From a bacterium (GTDB lineage: Bacteria; BMS3Abin14), in the NCBI GenBank assembly GCA_020352595.1, contig CP070682.1, forward strand, positions 1,585,410-1,593,643: 8,234 bases of DNA, read 5' to 3'. Below, piece after piece: positions 6,241 through 8,234 of the stretch (position 1 is its first letter; every line of letters starts with the position of its first letter). A program made the position numbers and the translations under genes. Below the pieces are notes generated by a model that ran no database searches, was not told the origin of the DNA, and worked only from the letters and a program-made list of their open reading frames with translations.

Positions 6241-7038
6241 ATGGCTACACGCAGACCTCCCTTGACCTACCTGGCGGCACTGTTCCTCGCAGCACTCCTG
6301 TTCTTCCCCCATGAGGCGGCGGCATTCGGAGAGGGAGGTTGCGGCGAAGGCCAGTGTTCGGACTGCCACTCCATCACCGCCGCGGAAGCGGGCGAACTGC
6401 TCAAGGACATGGTCAGGAGCGTCGACAACGTCGGTTTCGCCCAGGTTCCCGGTCTCTTCGCGGCCACCGTCACGGGCAACGACGGGCGCGTGGGCCTCGT
6501 TTACATCGACTTTTCCAAATCCTACGTCATCAGCGGTGTCGCCGTCCGCATCGCCGACCGTGAGAACGTCTCCCGCGATGAGATGCTCCAGCTGCGGAGG
6601 ATCGACATCAGCACCCTCCCCCTGGACAACTCCCTGGTCCTGGGCAGGGCGGGAGCCCCCAAGAAAGCGATCCTCTTCACCGACCCGCAATGCCCCTACT
6701 GCAAGAAACTGCATCCGGAACTGGCCAAGGTCGTGGCCGCGGATCCGGACGTGGTCTTCTACATCAAGATGCTCCCCCTCGTGAGGATCCATCCCGACGC
6801 GTACCGCATCTCAAGATCCATCCTCTGCGCGGACAGCCTCCAACTCCTGGAAGACAGCTTCGCCGGCAAGCAGATCCCGGACCCGACTTGCGACTCCGAC
6901 GCTGTGGACCGCACGTTGAAGCTGGCCCAGGAACTGGGCATCGGGTCCACTCCCACCCTCGTCCTCCCGGACGGCCGCATCGCTCCGGGATACAGGTCTG
7001 CAGAGGACATCCTCAAACTCATCAACGGCGGAAAGTGA
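6241..7038 (+). CDS. DsbC/DsbG-like exported thiol-disulfide isomerase with N-terminal CxxCH
   Basis: A periplasmic thioredoxin-fold protein of 265 residues that probably isomerises or reduces disulfides. Residues 1-28 are a signal peptide (Arg-rich start, hydrophobic core LAALFLAALLFF, cleavage near EAAA-FG). The mature N-terminus has Cys34 and a C-S-D-C-H motif (39-43), which fits a covalent heme c site or an extra redox dithiol. Residues ~60-130 resemble the DsbC dimerisation domain (YVISGVAVRIADRENVS). The catalytic domain follows, with CPYC at 151-154 (FTDPQCPYCKKLHPEL), two further cysteines in SILCADS and PTCDSD, and the cis-Pro loop GSTPTLVLPDGR. The ATG at 6241 has AAAGGA at 6227-6232 as ribosome-binding site. 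It lies 75 bp after the selenoprotein gene and is probably cotranscribed. Whether it is a DsbC isomerase or a reductase partner of the selenoprotein is inference. Confidence 0.9.
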   Translation: MATRRPPLTYLAALFLAALLFFPHEAAAFGEGGCGEGQCSDCHSITAAEAGELLKDMVRSVDNVGFAQVPGLFAATVTGNDGRVGLVYIDFSKSYVISGVAVRIADRENVSRDEMLQLRRIDISTLPLDNSLVLGRAGAPKKAILFTDPQCPYCKKLHPELAKVVAADPDVVFYIKMLPLVRIHPDAYRISRSILCADSLQLLEDSFAGKQIPDPTCDSDAVDRTLKLAQELGIGSTPTLVLPDGRIAPGYRSAEDILKLINGGK

Positions 7039-7040
7039 GA

Positions 7041-7105
7041 GGATCTCCTGAGATCCGGGGCGACTCCGCTATCGGCGACCATCCCCGGTGGATCACCACC
7101 GTGGG
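7041..7105 (+). other. Two tandem inverted repeats after the DsbC-like gene
   Basis: Three nt after the stop codon is GGATCTCCTGAGATCC (7041-7056), which folds into a 6-bp stem with a 4-nt loop. A second hairpin at 7083-7105 pairs CGGTGG (7086-7091) with CCACCG (7096-7101) around ATCA, and can be lengthened by CCC/GGG with one bulged T. Neither has a proper T-run, so they are not convincing intrinsic terminators. They may stabilise the upstream mRNA or slow read-through into the NRDE gene. Confidence 0.35.
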
Positions 7106-7164
7106 CTTGTCCCGTGGCGTTGCGTTGCCGGTCCGCCGGATCCTGAACCCCGGACGGTAATATC

Positions 7165-7932
7165 ATGTGCCTGGTGCTCGTGGCCTACCGCTGTCACCCC
7201 CGGTACCCCCTCATAGTGGCCGCCAACAGGGACGAGTTCTACAGGCGGCCCACCAGGCAGGCGGGTTTCTGGGACGACCACCCCGAGGTGCTGGCGGGCC
7301 GTGATCTCAAGCACGGCGGCACGTGGATGGGAATCACACGGTCCGGGCGTTTCGCGACAGTCACCAACTACCGGCAAGCGGCCGGGCACATGGACCACGC
7401 CCTTTCGAGGGGCCTCATGGTGAGGGATTACCTCGTCGGCGGCACCCAGGCGGCCTCCTTCGCCGAAGGCATCAACTCCAGAAAGGACGCTTACAACGGC
7501 TTCAACCTTCTCCTGGGCGACATGGAGGGCCTGTTGTACCTTTCCAACAGGAAACAGGGTCCGGAGAAGGTGTCGCACGGCGTTCACGCGCTCTCCAACC
7601 ACCTTCTGGACACGCCCTGGCCGAAAGTCGTCAGAAGCCTGGAAGCCTTCCAAAGGGCCATCCTGAATCCTGACCTCAGGGATAAAGGGCCGCTCCTGGA
7701 GGTTCTGGCCGACCGCACCCCGGCACCGGATGAGGAGCTGCCGGAGACCGGATTCGGAACTGAGTGGGAGAGGATCCTCTCGCCGGTGTTCATCGTCAGT
7801 GAGAGCTACGGCACCCGCACGTCCACCGCGATCACCGTCGACAGGAACGCTCGCGTGTCCTTCGAGGAGCGTTCCTTCCGCTATCCCGGGGATCGGGGGC
7901 ATGCTGTCGAGTTCCAATTCCAGTTGGAATAG
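7165..7932 (+). CDS. NRDE family protein (TANGO2-like, DUF833)
   Basis: A 255-residue protein of the NRDE/TANGO2 family. It begins MCLVLVAY, placing Cys2 at the N-terminus after Met removal, as in Ntn-hydrolase-like folds, and carries the name-giving NRDE motif at residues 21-24 (VAANRDEFYRRPT). Further family features are LAGRDLKHGGTWMGITRSGRFATVTNYR, NGFNLLLGD, a GVHALSNHLLDTPWPKV segment, and the C-terminal GTRTSTAITVD. Length and motif order match the family. Animal and yeast members have been linked to heme transport and Golgi/ER organisation; the bacterial role is unknown, and no function is asserted here. The ATG at 7165 is fixed by the conserved MC start, although the ribosome-binding site (GGACGG) is weak. 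It is 126 bp downstream of the DsbC-like gene and may be a separate unit. Confidence 0.94.
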   Translation: MCLVLVAYRCHPRYPLIVAANRDEFYRRPTRQAGFWDDHPEVLAGRDLKHGGTWMGITRSGRFATVTNYRQAAGHMDHALSRGLMVRDYLVGGTQAASFAEGINSRKDAYNGFNLLLGDMEGLLYLSNRKQGPEKVSHGVHALSNHLLDTPWPKVVRSLEAFQRAILNPDLRDKGPLLEVLADRTPAPDEELPETGFGTEWERILSPVFIVSESYGTRTSTAITVDRNARVSFEERSFRYPGDRGHAVEFQFQLE

Positions 7933-8004
7933 GGTGATGGCGCGCGCGGAAACGGCTGCCGGCGGGGCATCATGCCGCGGCCCCGGAACCGGATCCGGCA
8001 ACCT
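7933..8004. other. Noncoding stretch between the NRDE gene and the next promoter
   Basis: No reading frame with a credible start was seen. The stretch is very GC-rich and contains the perfect 10-bp palindrome CCGGATCCGG (7989-7998) and a short inverted repeat GGCA-TCA-TGCC. Neither is followed by a T-run, so no terminator for the NRDE gene can be claimed. Confidence 0.4.
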
Positions 8005-8033
8005 TTACCACGCGGAAGAGTGTATGATATACT
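8005..8033 (+). promoter_or_regulatory. Candidate promoter of the short 3' transcription unit
   Basis: A -35-like TTACCA (8005-8010, four of six matches), a 17-nt spacer and a -10-like TATACT (8028-8033, five of six) are followed by a T-rich stretch. An overlapping alternative -10, TATGAT, is at 8023-8028. Transcription would begin near 8040, just upstream of the Shine-Dalgarno at 8051-8057, and end at the terminator at 8127-8164, giving an RNA of about 125 nt. The local AT-rich patch stands out from the surrounding GC-rich DNA. Confidence 0.45.
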
Positions 8034-8064
8034 TTTTTCAAATGCGCGAAGGGAGGTGGGTGAA

Positions 8065-8127
8065 TTGAAACTCGTCAAGATCTCCAAGGAGAGAAGGGGG
8101 CTTTGCAAGTGCGCCTCCAGCTGCTGA
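8065..8127 (+). CDS. Possible 20-residue cysteine-containing small protein
   Basis: A TTG start at 8065 follows a strong GGGAGGTG Shine-Dalgarno (8051-8058) at good spacing. The frame runs 20 codons to a TGA at 8125-8127. The peptide is basic in the middle (KISKERRG) and ends LCKCASSC, with three cysteines. A GTG at 8056 in the same frame could add three residues, but it would fall inside the Shine-Dalgarno. An 8-codon frame starting at ATG 8042 ends at TGA 8066-8068 and overlaps the TTG as TTGA, so translational coupling is possible. No known family is recognised. The frame sits between a promoter-like element and a strong terminator, which supports expression of the RNA, but translation is not proven. 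It could instead be a small RNA or leader. Confidence 0.35.
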   Translation: MKLVKISKERRGLCKCASSC

Positions 8128-8164
8128 AGAGGAAAAGGCCGGCTCTAGCCGGCCTTTTCCTCTT
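8127..8164 (+). terminator. Strong intrinsic terminator, likely bidirectional
   Basis: A perfect 17-bp inverted repeat (8127-8143 with 8148-8164) around loop TCTA. Its core is GGCCGGC/GCCGGCC, flanked by AAAA on the left and TTTT on the right. GC core plus 3' T-tract is the classic rho-independent form, and the A-tract on the other side gives the same signal for leftward transcription. It directly follows, and shares a base with, the stop codon of the small frame at 8065-8127. Confidence 0.9.
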
Positions 8165-8207
8165 ACATCCCTTTTACCGCGGTGTATAACCAGCCATGGC
8201 AATTGCC
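8162..8207 (+). promoter_or_regulatory. Possible promoter with palindrome for a gene beyond the right edge
   Basis: CTTACA (8162-8167, four of six to the -35 consensus), a 17-nt spacer and TATAAC (8185-8190, five of six to the -10) would direct transcription rightward from about 8197. A perfect palindrome, GGCAATTGCC (8198-8207), lies at that point and could be an operator. No reading frame is visible in the remaining bases, so the served gene is unknown. Confidence 0.3.
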
Positions 8208-8234
8208 TGACCACAGACCTTTTGTCCACAGGGA

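Noticed and set aside
5761..6792. Long open frame of 343 codons on the minus strand
   Set aside because: It lies antisense to two clearly recognised thioredoxin-fold genes, shows no family motif, and is expected from high GC at third positions.
7093..8001. Minus-strand open frame of 302 codons opposite the NRDE gene
   Set aside because: It is antisense to a gene with a diagnostic MC start and NRDE motif, and its product has no recognisable features.
8125..8127. A second selenocysteine codon at the TGA after the terminal Cys of the small frame
   Set aside because: Read-through gives only seven more codons, ending at TAG inside the terminator loop. The following hairpin is a terminator, so this TGA is an ordinary stop.

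Overview
The window is GC-rich, densely coding bacterial chromosome. It carries one leftward block (positions 1-5150) and one rightward block (positions 5296 to about 8164), separated by a divergent intergenic region of about 145 bp. The taxon cannot be fixed from the sequence alone. A probable selenoprotein, a periplasmic thiol-disulfide pair with a CxxCH motif, a fused DUF523-DUF1722 protein and an acyl-CoA dehydrogenase fit an anaerobic member of the former Deltaproteobacteria (Desulfobacterota or relatives). That is an inference.

Leftward block. A good sigma70-type promoter at 4056-4084 precedes yceD (DUF177), rpmF (ribosomal protein L32), plsX and fabH. This is the classic cluster linking ribosome assembly with the start of phospholipid and fatty-acid synthesis. 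After a 96-bp gap on the same strand comes an acyl-CoA dehydrogenase whose C-terminus runs off the left edge. Upstream of this operon is a separate leftward gene (4170-5150) for a DUF523-DUF1722 fusion. Its DUF523 half resembles the thiouracil desulfurase (TudS) fold, but one of the usual cysteine positions holds serine.

Rightward block. The main find is at 5296-6165, an exported thioredoxin-fold (DsbA-like) protein. Its CxxC motif is interrupted by an in-frame TGA exactly where the first cysteine should be, so the site reads TGA-Pro-Tyr-Cys, and a GC-rich hairpin with GU in its loop follows immediately. This is best read as selenocysteine (U147), giving one 289-residue protein rather than two broken ORFs. 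Next is an exported DsbC/DsbG-like protein with a normal CPYC site and an extra N-terminal CSDCH motif. The two probably form a periplasmic disulfide oxidation, reduction or isomerisation module. Further right is an NRDE (TANGO2-like) protein.

The right end (7933-8234) has no recognised protein gene. It does hold a compact unit: a candidate promoter, a strong Shine-Dalgarno sequence, a 20-codon cysteine-containing reading frame with a TTG start, and a 17-bp perfect inverted repeat with A and T tracts that looks like a bidirectional terminator. A second promoter-like element and a small palindrome sit at the very edge, perhaps serving a gene beyond it.
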